DNA of 64,000 nucleotides from Chlorogloeopsis sp. ULAP01 (GCF_030381805.1 NZ_JAUDRH010000004.1:432503-496502); one strand, 5' to 3'. Positions 1 to 8,903 are shown, counted from the first letter of the stretch. The notes: generated by a model from the sequence alone, not told the origin. Numbers and translations: made by a program.

Positions 1-2109
1 TAATATTGCTTCCCAGTCAGGTTCAACTACAATCGTGCTAATTTTTTCAACAATAATTGCAGGGCCGTTAATAGTATCTTCTGGTTGTAAATCTTCCCGT
101 CGATAAATGGGAGTGTCATGCCATTTTTCGGCAGTAAACATCTTGACTGTTTTAACAGATTGGGCAGGTTCACCAATAGAACGAGTACGACTAATAAAGG
201 GTTCTTCGGGAGTATCCATTTTCTGAATTACTTCCACTGATGCAGATTCAACAATTAAGTTTTTCTCTACTTGAATGAAACCATAACGAGATTTATGTTC
301 AGCCTCAAATTCTTGTCGCATCAATTCCACATCCGAGGCAAAATTAACTGTCAAGGTAGAGTTAGTTCCCTCATATTTTAAATTTAGTTTTCGCACTACT
401 TCCTCTTCGCTGTTGGCTTCAACCCAACCCGCCCTATCGGACACCCTCCCCTTTATAAGGGGAGGGTTGGGGAGAGGTAATTCACTTCTAGCTTGCGTTT
501 CTAAAGTCTCCATTAACTGCACCAATTGCGGTATTAATGCTTGCGTTAAAAGCTTTTCTACTCCTCCTTCTCTAATTGCTCGCACATCAGCTAATCCCAT
601 TCCATAAGCAGAGAGAACCCCAGCATAGGGATGAAGGAATATCTTTTTCATCCCCAAAGTATCGGCAATTAAACAAGCTACTTGCCCTCCTGCGCCTCCA
701 AAACAACAAAGAGTATATTTGGTGACGTCATATCCTCTTTGCAAACTAATTTTTTTAATCGCGTTTGCCATATTTTCGACAGCGATCGCAATAAATCCGG
801 CGGCGACTTGTTCGGGAGTACGAGTGTCTCCTGTAGCAGTTTCAATGTCTTGGGCTAATTTTGTAAATTTAGATATGACAACATTTTTATCTAAGGGTAA
901 ATTGCCATCGGGGCCAAAGACAGAAGGAAAATATTGAGGGTAAATTTTGCCTAACATAACATTAGCATCTGTGACAGCTAAAGGGCCGCCACGCCGATAA
1001 CAAGCAGGCCCAGGATTTGATCCCGCAGATTCAGGGCCGACGCGATAACGGGAGCCATCAAAGAAGAGAATTGAACCACCCCCAGCAGCAATGGTATTAA
1101 TCGCTAAGACGGGAACTCGCATCCGCGCTCCGGCAATCTCGGAATCTAGTTGTCGTTCATATTCTCCTTTAAAGTGGGCTACATCTGTACTTGTTCCGCC
1201 CATATCAAAAGTAATAACCGAATCGAAGCCTGCTCTTTGGCTAGTTTGTACTGCACCAACAATACCTCCAGCAGGGCCACTTAAAATACTATCTTTTCCT
1301 TGAAATTGTTCAGCTGCGACTAAGCCGCCGTCAGACTTCATAAACATTAATCTGACTCCGGGCAAGTGACTTGCTACTTGGTTAACATAATGACGCAGAA
1401 TAGGAGTTAAATAAGCATCTACTACTGTTGTGTCTCCTCGACTTACCAATTTCATTAAAGGACTAACTTGATGAGATACGGATATCTGCGTAAATCCGAT
1501 TTCTTGGGCGAGTTGGGCAACTTGTTGTTCATGGTAGGGATAGCGATAACTGTGCATAAAAACAATGGCACAACTACGAATTCCCGTGTTGTAAACAGCT
1601 TGTAAGTCATTTTTGACTTGTTCGAGATTTACTGGAGTTAGTTCGTTGCCTTGAGCATCATAGCGTTCATCAACCTCAATTACCTGCTCGTAAAGCATGG
1701 TTGGTAAAACGATCTGACGGGCAAAAATATCAGGGCGATTTTGGTAGCCAATTCGCAAGGCATCTTTAAACCCTTTGGTGATGAGAAGCACCACGCGATC
1801 GCCTTTCCTTTCTAACAGTGCATTTGTTGCTACAGTTGTCCCCATTTTTACCACTTCTATCGCTTCGGTTGGAATGGGTTTATTGTCTGAAAGTCCTATA
1901 ATATCTCGAATACCTTGGATTACTGCATCTTGGTATTTTTCGGGATTTTCTGAGAGTAGTTTGTAGACTATTACACATTGCTGGTTAGGAAGGGGAACAA
2001 TCAAAAAACGTTCTTGATGTTCTAAGAGTCTGTCTATAATTGCCTGATTATCAGTAACAGCAACAATATCTGTGAATGTACCACCCCTGTCAGCAAAGAC
2101 TTTCAACAT
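1..2109 (-). CDS. 5-oxoprolinase / hydantoinase family protein (3' end outside window)
   Basis: About 703 residues are visible from an ATG at 2109 to the window edge. They begin with the hallmark hydantoinase start (MLKVFADRGGTFTDIVA) and include MGTTVATNALLERKGDR and FDMGGTSTDVA, the phosphate-binding motifs of the HydA/actin-like ATPase fold. The family cleaves 5-oxoproline (or hydantoins) with ATP in the cytoplasm. In cyanobacteria HydA and HydB are usually fused in a protein of about 1200 residues, so the HydB half should continue off the left edge. Near 427-478 the frame contains an extra stretch read as PLPNPPLIKGRVSDRAGW, which is a translated dispersed palindromic repeat rather than family sequence. 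The frame stays open. The exact substrate cannot be read from sequence. Confidence 0.9.
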   Translation of the reverse strand, partial: MLKVFADRGGTFTDIVAVTDNQAIIDRLLEHQERFLIVPLPNQQCVIVYKLLSENPEKYQDAVIQGIRDIIGLSDNKPIPTEAIEVVKMGTTVATNALLERKGDRVVLLITKGFKDALRIGYQNRPDIFARQIVLPTMLYEQVIEVDERYDAQGNELTPVNLEQVKNDLQAVYNTGIRSCAIVFMHSYRYPYHEQQVAQLAQEIGFTQISVSHQVSPLMKLVSRGDTTVVDAYLTPILRHYVNQVASHLPGVRLMFMKSDGGLVAAEQFQGKDSILSGPAGGIVGAVQTSQRAGFDSVITFDMGGTSTDVAHFKGEYERQLDSEIAGARMRVPVLAINTIAAGGGSILFFDGSRYRVGPESAGSNPGPACYRRGGPLAVTDANVMLGKIYPQYFPSVFGPDGNLPLDKNVVISKFTKLAQDIETATGDTRTPEQVAAGFIAIAVENMANAIKKISLQRGYDVTKYTLCCFGGAGGQVACLIADTLGMKKIFLHPYAGVLSAYGMGLADVRAIREGGVEKLLTQALIPQLVQLMETLETQARSELPLPNPPLIKGRVSDRAGWVEANSEEEVVRKLNLKYEGTNSTLTVNFASDVELMRQEFEAEHKSRYGFIQVEKNLIVESASVEVIQKMDTPEEPFISRTRSIGEPAQSVKTVKMFTAEKWHDTPIYRREDLQPEDTINGPAIIVEKISTIVVEPDWEAIL
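427..478. repeat. Palindromic CCCTCCCC/GGGGAGGG repeat inserted in frame in the oxoprolinase gene
   Basis: An inverted repeat (arms CCCTCCCCTT and AAGGGGAGGG around a short AT loop) is followed by a TCCGATAGGGCGGG-type tail on the minus strand. The same element, in the same unit order, lies intergenically at 39332-39388. Codon-by-codon reading on the minus strand shows no stop and no frameshift, adding about 17 residues to the host protein. Confidence 0.85.
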
Positions 2110-2177
2110 AATTGATTTCCTCCGTGCTTCTAGAAGTAGGGTAACAATGAAACTTGGAGCCTTTCTACTTCTAGGCT

Positions 2178-2285
2178 CTAGATTTGCTCAAAGTCTCTGT
2201 GATGGTTAGTTGCAATTACCAAATTATGTGCGATCGCTATTGCAGCTATGAAAATTACAGATACAGCGAAGTGGACATTTGACAA
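2178..2285 (-). pseudogene. Remnant of a PIN-domain (VapC-like) toxin C-terminus
   Basis: The minus strand reads FIAAIAIAHNLVIATNHHRDF then EQI and a stop at 2178. This resembles the C-terminal part of PIN-domain RNases of VapC type (IAAIA..N.L.L.T.N..DF). Nothing upstream on the same frame continues the domain, so only the tail survives, next to a HicA fragment. The identification rests on a short stretch and is moderate. Confidence 0.45.
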
Positions 2286-2309
2286 GAATTAATCAAGGCA
2301 ACTTCCTAG

Positions 2310-2435
2310 ATGGGCGTGTCATTTACTTCTGAGTTAAAAAAGATTCTTTCTGAGGCTGGTTGCTACTTTGAACGTCATATTGCACTTTCACCAAGCTTAC
2401 AAACTTTATACTTTTGGACTTTTGCCTCGTTCTAA
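2310..2435 (+). pseudogene. hicA: Truncated HicA-like toxin remnant
   Basis: A 41-codon reading frame begins with an ATG at 2310 and encodes VSFTSELKKILSEAGCYFER, which matches the N-terminus of cyanobacterial HicA-like mRNA interferases as I remember them. It then departs from the family just where the catalytic GxGxH segment should come, and stops within the 3' end of the convergent mazF-like gene. The catalytic His region is missing, so it should not be active. Confidence 0.6.
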
Positions 2436-2807
2436 AGCTTTTGATGCTGGTGGAGGTTCGGGAGGCTTTTGAAGAATTTCAATAATTACAGTCATGACTT
2501 CATTAGTTTTTTCGCCCTTCACTTTTCCTATATGGCGAATAATATTATTTTTCTCAACGGTTGCAATAATGTTAGGGCGAATATAGCAATGACTTAGGTT
2601 TAGTTTACCAACCTTGAAGTTTTGGTCTTCTAACTTAATTTCATAATCTCTACCTGCTTTACTGGTGATAGGACAGACCATAATATTGTTACTATCTGAT
2701 TCTGCAATTACTAAAGCAGGTCGTCTTTTAGTGGTAAATACATCAGAAAATGGAAAAGGCACTGAGACGACATCGCCTTTACCAAGTTTTTCTATAGATC
2801 CTTCCAA
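2406..2807 (-). CDS. MazF/PemK-type toxin (endoribonuclease)
   Basis: The core GKGDVVSVPFPFSD, RPALVIA, CPITSK and the LSHCYIRPNIIATVEK segment match the MazF/PemK fold of mRNA interferases, which cleave RNA in the cytoplasm and are held inactive by a partner antitoxin. No ATG or GTG lies just upstream. TTG codons at 2807 and 2834 are the available starts, and I chose 2807, which overlaps the antitoxin frame by 16 bases as is common in such pairs. With the 2834 start the protein would be 142 residues. The length is close to the family norm plus a short disordered C-terminus (PPEPPPASKALERGKSP). Confidence 0.75.
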   Translation of the reverse strand: MEGSIEKLGKGDVVSVPFPFSDVFTTKRRPALVIAESDSNNIMVCPITSKAGRDYEIKLEDQNFKVGKLNLSHCYIRPNIIATVEKNNIIRHIGKVKGEKTNEVMTVIIEILQKPPEPPPASKALERGKSPKV

Positions 2808-3019
2808 GCTTCGTCTTCCTCTGGATCGAGCCAAATGTTGTTTAATGATGTCTCACTCAATTCAAGAAAATCTTTTATTAGTATTTGAGAATCATCTGCA
2901 TCACTGGCTTGCAAATTCTTAACTCTTTCAAGTGTTAGTCCGGTTAATTTTACTACTAAAGCTAAATCGATGCCTTCCCGCAGCATATTGAGTGCAACTT
3001 GGGTTAATCCCTGCTGCAA
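2792..3019 (-). CDS. Chimeric antitoxin: Rpn-type tail joined to a MazF-antitoxin C-terminus
   Basis: The second half (IKDFLELSETSLNNIWLDPE followed by EDEAWKDL) resembles the C-terminal, toxin-binding part of small cyanobacterial antitoxins encoded directly before MazF-like toxins. The first half (QQGLTQVALNMLREGIDLAL, then VVKLTGLTLERVKNLQ) is instead the typical C-terminal tail of Rpn/PD-(D/E)XK transposase-like proteins. The open frame continues a little upstream of 3019 with more Rpn-tail sequence (KKLREAWEQGL) and then meets a stop. A start is unclear: TTG at 3019 or ATG at 2986. The N-terminal DNA-binding part of a normal antitoxin is missing. It may be a recombination product, either functional as a minimal neutraliser or decayed. 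Confidence 0.55.
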   Translation of the reverse strand: MQQGLTQVALNMLREGIDLALVVKLTGLTLERVKNLQASDADDSQILIKDFLELSETSLNNIWLDPEEDEAWKDL

Positions 3020-3141
3020 ACCTTGCTCCCATGCTTCGCGTAATTTTTTAGGTTGAATTGCGGAGTTCTGTATGATTGTCAGTTTGTGCGCTTTGCTTCA
3101 ATAAATATGAATATAGCGCTTTTATAAATATACATATCGCA

Positions 3142-3184
3142 GCTATACAAACTAAACTGGCTAGGTGAATTAGATTTGTATAGC
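3142..3184. repeat. Inverted repeat downstream of the GIY-YIG gene
   Basis: Arms GCTATACAAA and TTTGTATAGC flank a loop of about 23 bases. It sits just after the stop of the minus-strand GIY-YIG gene and could act as a transcript-end hairpin. There is no T-run, so a terminator role is unproven. Confidence 0.4.
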
Positions 3185-3204
3185 CGCGACTCCGTCTTTT
3201 CTAG

Positions 3205-3792
3205 TTACCCAAAAGGTTGCCCCCAGAGTCTCCAGTTCTCCTTATTAAAGGGAGACTTCCATTTTTGAATGAGTGTCAGTTCTAGCCTTTGGCGCGATCG
3301 CGTTTTAGTTGGCGCATCCCACCAAAAGGCTATATTCACTGCTGTTTTTAATTCATAACGGTAGTGCAAGTCCAAGTAATTTTCAATGTATTGCTTGCAA
3401 TCGTGTACACCTTTCCATCTTTTATTAGATTTACAAGTTTCTCCGATATAGAGTAGCAAGTTTGCTGCTATGTCTATGACAAAGTACAGACAGGCTTCAC
3501 CAGGGTTATTTGTTGGCAATCGATAAAATGATAAAGAACATGGCGACAAATTAAAGGGATCGATCGCACCAGGATCGATGTGTGCTGATGGCATTTGAAA
3601 TAAGGTAGCTTGTTGAGTTGGTTTGCTTGCTCTTACTTGTTGTTGATGGATGGTGATTTGTGATTTCCACTTTGTTAAAGTCTTCTCATCCATCAGCAAC
3701 ACAGGTGTTCTACTAGTTGGTGCAGAACTAATTTCCGAGAGTGAGAACAAGTCAAGTTGATGAGTTTCCAATCGCAATCCCCAAAAACGCAA
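3205..3792 (-). CDS. GIY-YIG nuclease-superfamily protein
   Basis: The 195-residue product carries CLYFVID....LLYIGETCKSNKRWKGVHD, a GIY-YIG-type signature (the YIG strand is exact, the first strand is the LYF variant), followed by a helical region and KTRSRQRLELTLIQKWKSPF with the late Glu of the fold. GIY-YIG domains are metal-dependent DNA nucleases. The only in-frame start near the beginning is a TTG at 3792, and the frame is open a few codons further to a TAG, so the N-terminus is uncertain. It lies 204 bases downstream of the CyRepA1 gene on the same strand, and the two may be parts of one integrated plasmid or share a transcript. Confidence 0.75.
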   Translation of the reverse strand: MRFWGLRLETHQLDLFSLSEISSAPTSRTPVLLMDEKTLTKWKSQITIHQQQVRASKPTQQATLFQMPSAHIDPGAIDPFNLSPCSLSFYRLPTNNPGEACLYFVIDIAANLLLYIGETCKSNKRWKGVHDCKQYIENYLDLHYRYELKTAVNIAFWWDAPTKTRSRQRLELTLIQKWKSPFNKENWRLWGQPFG

Positions 3793-3996
3793 TAATTTGG
3801 GAATGCTAGCACTGGGAAGCTAAATTTTGAAACAATAAATTTGTACTTCTCAAGGGGACTGGGGATTAGTGATTGGGGATTGGGAAGAATTTCTTTCCCA
3901 GTAGCTAGTAAGGAGTTCCTAGTTTGAGTATGTGGTAGAGTTCTCCATCAGAGTCTAAAGCTATTTTTGATAATCTGAATAATCTACAAAGACACC

Positions 3997-6900
3997 TTAC
4001 CGCAGGGCTAATTCTGGTTGTAGCCACTGCTTTTCAGATTGCTTGTCAAAGGGATAATTCGTAATATTAGATCCTATGCCTTTATGAGCGGTTAACATTA
4101 ATTCATCTCGTTGCTGCCAAACAGTAAATATTTTTTCCCTGCCATCATTTAGTGTCTCTGAGTCGATTTGATAAAACTCATTGATCCGCTTTAGCTTCAA
4201 ACCCAGCAACTTTAATAATCGATTGAGTATTCTTAACGCCGAAGTATTTTCATTTTTTCTAACTAAATTAATACCAAGTGTTCTTTTGATATCTTTACTA
4301 AAGTTAACAGCAGTATTTCTAAATACAAGTAGCTCGGCATCATTTTCAGTAAACTTTCGTTGTGGTTCTAGAAAATTGAGGACTCCTAAAGCTCTTAATA
4401 CTTCTACTTTCAAAGTGTAAATTTTTAAGTCTGGTAGAAAAACTTTTCCTTCTCCCCAAGATAATTGTTGATGCCATTCTTGTTTATCTCTAATGCGAAA
4501 ATACTCACTCTGATGTGTAAGATAATAATGGGTTAGTAATTGGCCATAATAGCCTTTGTCATCCCATAACTTGAGTTGAGGAGTGACACTCACACCATAT
4601 CTTTGTTTGAGAATATATTTATCAATTTGATTTCGCTCCTCATTAGTTAATGAATGTTTAGCTAATAACCGCTCATATTCTATGTAATCAATATCTGGAG
4701 CATGAACTACAGCAATTGCTGCCGCTAATTGATTTTGTTGCTTTATTTCTCTAAATTTACGCTTAATATCTTTGGCTTTGTACCGTCTTTGTGACCAATC
4801 TTTTTGCACTTTCACAATTTCTATAATCAGCCTTCTGCGAGTTGGCAAATCATTTGGATCAGTTGCTAAAAAAGCCAGACGTAAATCTCGAATAATATTA
4901 TTATGAACTGCATTACTACGCATTTGAATTTGATGGCCATCATTCGTTAAGCCATCTTTCATAGATTCTCGATACAAGCTAATAGAAGCATTAACTCTTG
5001 CTGCTAGTTTTGCCCAAGTTCGTAGATGAATTGGATCGTAAACTAATGGTAAATCCACATCTATATGATGAAGGGGACTAAGTAAAGACAAGTTCTCTTT
5101 TTGATTTTCTTGATACCAATAAGATAGCAACCGATAATTGGTGCTGCCAGAACCGATTAAACCAATACCGCGCTTGGCACACCATACTATTCGCGGCACG
5201 TCATCGCGTACTCTTGACAATGCCTGTCGTGCTTCTGAGTCAGGAATTACTCCTTGAAAAATTCCGTAAACACAATCAAAATGTTTAACATCAATACTAA
5301 TTCCTGTTCCCAGGCTAGGAGTGACAAAAACAGAATCGTATTCAGTAACTTTATGATTAATAGCTCCTATAAAATCGGCTGCTTCATGCCCTGGAGTGTT
5401 GGTTGTGAGACTACTCACTACTAAAGTTTTGGGAAATTGTTGTTGCAGTTTTTGTAATCGCTCTTTCAAATAACTTGCTATAGTTTCACAACTGTAGCGT
5501 CCAGAGCGACTATCAGTTGTAACATAGCATTTTCTTCCTGCAAGTAAATCTAATTCTAGTTGGTGAATTAGTGGAGTTGGATTAGGAGAATCGTAAAAAG
5601 TTACATCCCAACCGCGTTGTGGTTTCCATTGATTAACAATTACCCAGGGTGTTAGTTTAATTCCTGCTAATGCTTGTAAATATTCTAAAGAAACATCCGA
5701 TAAATCAGCATCCTGAGCAATAACTAATCCACCTGTAGTCAACACTGTAGAAATTAGCTGCTGAAATACTTTTAAGATTTTGACGCGCTTTTCTTTACAA
5801 GTACTGCTATTTAGTAGATGCCATAAAGATTGCTCTACTTCATCTAAAATAACCACTGCTCCTTGCCAATCTTGAGGATGAATTTTCCAAAGAGAATCAA
5901 CACATAATCCAAGTGACTTGGTAGGGATGGTGCTTTGTCCCTGCCCTGAAAAATCTGAAAAAGGAGAAAGTAATTTAGCAATTCCTTCTTCTGCGACTCT
6001 CCCACTCTCTATATCTTCTTTACCCATTCCCCATTGAATACCAATCTTTTCACATAAAAATCGCCCAAGTTGGATTCTGTGAGTTATTAATAAAACTGGT
6101 TTCTTTCTACTTTTTACTCGCTTGACAAGTGCTTGCAGGGCTGTAGTTTTACCTGTTCCTTTTGCTGATTTTATTCCTACTATTCCAGAATCAGGAAAAG
6201 TTATTTCTCCTAAATAACGACAGTCGAGAGTAAGTGCCGGAGCAACAGTTAACTCGCTATGGGGTTTTGTTTGAGCAAGGTAAACTTCTAAATCCATGCT
6301 TTGACGATATACTTTCTCGAAAGCGATCGCACCTTTAGCAACAATAAACTCATCAACCCCTTTTTCCATCCCTGGCAAATCGATGACTTGTACAGGACAA
6401 TTTTTTGCCTGGAATAAAAAACCTAGTTGAGAGATGGCATTGTTTACCGCCGCAATTTTTTTGGGTTGAGTTTCAAAATCGAAGCAAATATAAAACGTGC
6501 GCTTTTTGAGCGCAAATACAGCTAAGTCGGGTATGATCTGACGACTGATAACTTTGCCCAATTCATCTTTGGTAACGCGGTAGCCACTGGTAATTCCAGG
6601 AATGCCTATAGCTGCATATCCTTGTGTTAATAGTGCAGCAGCTTTCTTGACGCCCTCACAGATAATCACGGGTATGTTTTGTTCCATCACCCATTGCCAA
6701 AAACCCACAGCCTCACCATTTTCAGCTATGCTGATATTTTCAGGCATAGCTTGATTGTAACGCTGGGCAACTTGCTGCCAGACGTGCAGAGGAACTCGCA
6801 GACAAAAGACTCGCGTTGCTGTGCAGGGAGGATGTTCGTACTTGATAGACTTGCCTTTCTCATTCAATCGGGGCTGTCTTGGCTTAAAGCAACCCCACTC

Positions 6901-7155
6901 CATCGCTTGCCAATTACTTAGGGGATCTAGCCCAGAACACCACCAACCACCAGAGGCAACATGAGCGTACCGATGCAGCCAGCCACTCTTAACCATACCT
7001 GTGTTGGTACGTGGCAAATGCTCAGAAATTAACAAATAATCGTAGGCAATTTCATCTTGAAGAGAAATAAAGTTAAGTTGAGCAATGTGTATATCTATAC
7101 TGCTGCTCTTGACAATTTCTTCAAGGTGTTCGGGGTATAAATGGTACAGATGCAT
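3997..7155 (-). CDS. Plasmid replication protein, CyRepA1 family (DUF3854 primase-like domain plus P-loop helicase)
   Basis: About 1050 residues. The N-terminal third has a Toprim/DUF3854-like segment with IICEGVKKAAAL (around residue 180) and YICFDFE (around 238). A Walker A loop GIKSAKGTGKTTAL lies at about 339-352 and a Walker B VVILDEVEQS at about 446-453, followed by a helicase-like second half with TDSRSG and TPSLGTGISI. This combination matches the cyanobacterial plasmid initiator family CyRepA1, which would prime and unwind plasmid DNA. The frame is open to a TTG at 7191, but the ATG at 7155 gives the expected N-terminus (HLYHLYPEHLEEIVKSSSID) and is chosen. Its presence among chromosomal genes suggests an integrated or formerly plasmid-borne segment. 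Confidence 0.8.
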   Translation of the reverse strand: MHLYHLYPEHLEEIVKSSSIDIHIAQLNFISLQDEIAYDYLLISEHLPRTNTGMVKSGWLHRYAHVASGGWWCSGLDPLSNWQAMEWGCFKPRQPRLNEKGKSIKYEHPPCTATRVFCLRVPLHVWQQVAQRYNQAMPENISIAENGEAVGFWQWVMEQNIPVIICEGVKKAAALLTQGYAAIGIPGITSGYRVTKDELGKVISRQIIPDLAVFALKKRTFYICFDFETQPKKIAAVNNAISQLGFLFQAKNCPVQVIDLPGMEKGVDEFIVAKGAIAFEKVYRQSMDLEVYLAQTKPHSELTVAPALTLDCRYLGEITFPDSGIVGIKSAKGTGKTTALQALVKRVKSRKKPVLLITHRIQLGRFLCEKIGIQWGMGKEDIESGRVAEEGIAKLLSPFSDFSGQGQSTIPTKSLGLCVDSLWKIHPQDWQGAVVILDEVEQSLWHLLNSSTCKEKRVKILKVFQQLISTVLTTGGLVIAQDADLSDVSLEYLQALAGIKLTPWVIVNQWKPQRGWDVTFYDSPNPTPLIHQLELDLLAGRKCYVTTDSRSGRYSCETIASYLKERLQKLQQQFPKTLVVSSLTTNTPGHEAADFIGAINHKVTEYDSVFVTPSLGTGISIDVKHFDCVYGIFQGVIPDSEARQALSRVRDDVPRIVWCAKRGIGLIGSGSTNYRLLSYWYQENQKENLSLLSPLHHIDVDLPLVYDPIHLRTWAKLAARVNASISLYRESMKDGLTNDGHQIQMRSNAVHNNIIRDLRLAFLATDPNDLPTRRRLIIEIVKVQKDWSQRRYKAKDIKRKFREIKQQNQLAAAIAVVHAPDIDYIEYERLLAKHSLTNEERNQIDKYILKQRYGVSVTPQLKLWDDKGYYGQLLTHYYLTHQSEYFRIRDKQEWHQQLSWGEGKVFLPDLKIYTLKVEVLRALGVLNFLEPQRKFTENDAELLVFRNTAVNFSKDIKRTLGINLVRKNENTSALRILNRLLKLLGLKLKRINEFYQIDSETLNDGREKIFTVWQQRDELMLTAHKGIGSNITNYPFDKQSEKQWLQPELALR

Positions 7156-7766
7156 TGGTGATGCAAAGAGAGGAGACGGTGAACTTAACAAGTTAACACG
7201 CCTCTGCTGTTTATGTTGGCAGTAATTGTGACGTTTTTATTCTACTTTTTTTAATCAGTGACGAGAGATACAACGGTTATTCTAAAACTTAGTGTTCGTG
7301 TCTTTTTTATCGTTCTACTAATAAGCTTGTATTGTTATTATTTATACCTATACAACTTACTTATAAGTAATGTCACTATTGCTTGAGATGAGAGTGACTT
7401 TTTCTGAGGATGAGCCATAACTAAATTTAAACTGTTGGGTAAAAGCAGTACACACGTATTAATTATTGAGAATCGTAAGTCTCACCTGAAATATTTTGAC
7501 TTTTTAGGCTTGAGTTTAGAAGAGTTTATTTTGTTCAGGTCTAGTGGTCATATTTTTGCAATCACAGATTAATAAAATCATCTATCTGTGTGGAGATCTC
7601 ATAATGTCCGATTTCTATCAAAATAAGCGATAGGGATTAGAAACAGATAGTGAGTGTTAAGCATATTTTCTTCTTAGTGGCTATATTGCTATTCTCGACT
7701 ATTTTGAAATCGTCCCTCAATCCTACTGCGGGATACTTAATTTTTGGTCAAGCTAGGTAAAAGTTA
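7156..7766. other. 611-base divergent intergenic region
   Basis: AT-rich DNA between the CyRepA1 gene (minus) and the glycosyltransferase (plus). It must hold both promoters. I see short imperfect inverted repeats near 7345-7380 (CTTATAAG-like) but no open frame, RNA gene or recognisable operator. If the CyRepA1 gene is still a plasmid initiator, iterons would be expected here, and I see no clear direct-repeat series. Confidence 0.4.
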
Positions 7767-8903
7767 GTGAACAAATCTAGCAAACAGGAAAAAGTTGTGA
7801 GCTTTTTGCTCATAACCCTTGATGCTGACGGTGGCAATCGAGCTACTCTGAGTTTAGCCCAGGGTTTTGTCGAACGCGGCTTGGCGGTAGATATTATTGT
7901 TTTAAAGGCAGAGGGAGAAGCATTGAAATGGCTCCCTCCCAAGGCACGATTGGTAGAACTTCAGTGTCGAAATCGGGGTTTATATAAGTTCTCGTATTTG
8001 TTATCCTTGGCACGGTATTTACGAAAAGTCCAACCCGACGCTTTAGTAACTGGAGATGATATTAACTACGGGTCAATGGCTAAGTACTTGGCAGGAGTGA
8101 GAACGCAGATTGTCATCAGTTCTCATACTATTTTGTCAAGTTTTCTAGAGAACAGTCCGTGGAGAGTAAGAGTCAGTCCGACAGCCTTTTTATTGAGAAA
8201 TTTCCTCTGGTTTTATGGCTGGGCTGATGCCATAGCTCCCGTATCTCAAGGAGTTGCAGATGATTTAGAGCGGATGGCTGGACAACCCTTAAAACGTATG
8301 CGAGTGATATACAATCCAGCCGTAACTCCCCAACTGCTTGAACAAGCAAAAGAGCCGATAGAGCATGAATGGTTTGTGGAGGGAGCGCCTCCGGTGATTT
8401 TAGGAGTAGGGCGTTTGAGTCAAGAGAAAGATTTTCCGACTCTCATTCGAGCACTTGCGATTGTGCGCAAGCAGATAACAGCCCGGTTGATGATTTTGGG
8501 TGAAGGATATGAGCGATCGCGACTGGAAGCGCTAATTGCAGAGTTGGGTTTAACCTCGGAAGTTGCTCTACCTGGTTTTATCTTGAATCCTTATGCTTAT
8601 ATGTCCAAAGCTGCGGTATTTGTCCTGTCTTCTACTTTTGAAGCATTCGGTCTTGTACTGGTAGAAGCGATGGTTTGTGGTACTCCAGTCGTTTCTACAG
8701 ATTGTGTTAGCGGCCCTAGTGAAATTTTGGAGGGTGGCAAGTTTGGTAAATTAGTGCCTGTCGGGGATGAAATAAATATGGCTAGTGCCATTATATCTAC
8801 ACTTAAGTATCCCACAGATATTGAAGCTTTACAACAACAAGCTCACAAGTTCTCTGTAGAAAATGCTGTAAACGGCTATTTAGAACTAATTAACCAATAT
8901 TAA
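7767..8903 (+). CDS. Family 4 glycosyltransferase
   Basis: 378 residues with the two Rossmann halves of GT-B enzymes. The N-terminal half contains LDADGGNRATLSLAQGF, a loop like the G-rich acceptor-side motif of GT4 enzymes. The C-terminal half starts at about residue 208 (PPVILGVGRLSQEKDF), continues with MILGEGYERSRLE and ends in the EX7E motif EAFGLVLVE (Glu292 and Glu300) with GTPVVSTDCVSGPSEIL. Such retaining enzymes transfer a sugar from a nucleotide donor to lipid-linked or polysaccharide acceptors on the cytoplasmic side of the membrane. The start is a GTG. It stands alone, so the glycan is unknown. Confidence 0.85.
   Translation: MNKSSKQEKVVSFLLITLDADGGNRATLSLAQGFVERGLAVDIIVLKAEGEALKWLPPKARLVELQCRNRGLYKFSYLLSLARYLRKVQPDALVTGDDINYGSMAKYLAGVRTQIVISSHTILSSFLENSPWRVRVSPTAFLLRNFLWFYGWADAIAPVSQGVADDLERMAGQPLKRMRVIYNPAVTPQLLEQAKEPIEHEWFVEGAPPVILGVGRLSQEKDFPTLIRALAIVRKQITARLMILGEGYERSRLEALIAELGLTSEVALPGFILNPYAYMSKAAVFVLSSTFEAFGLVLVEAMVCGTPVVSTDCVSGPSEILEGGKFGKLVPVGDEINMASAIISTLKYPTDIEALQQQAHKFSVENAVNGYLELINQY

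Noticed and set aside
2250..2294. Short plus-strand frame starting ATGAAAATTACAG before the HicA remnant, possibly an antitoxin remnant
   Set aside because: Only 14 codons and no recognisable HicB sequence.
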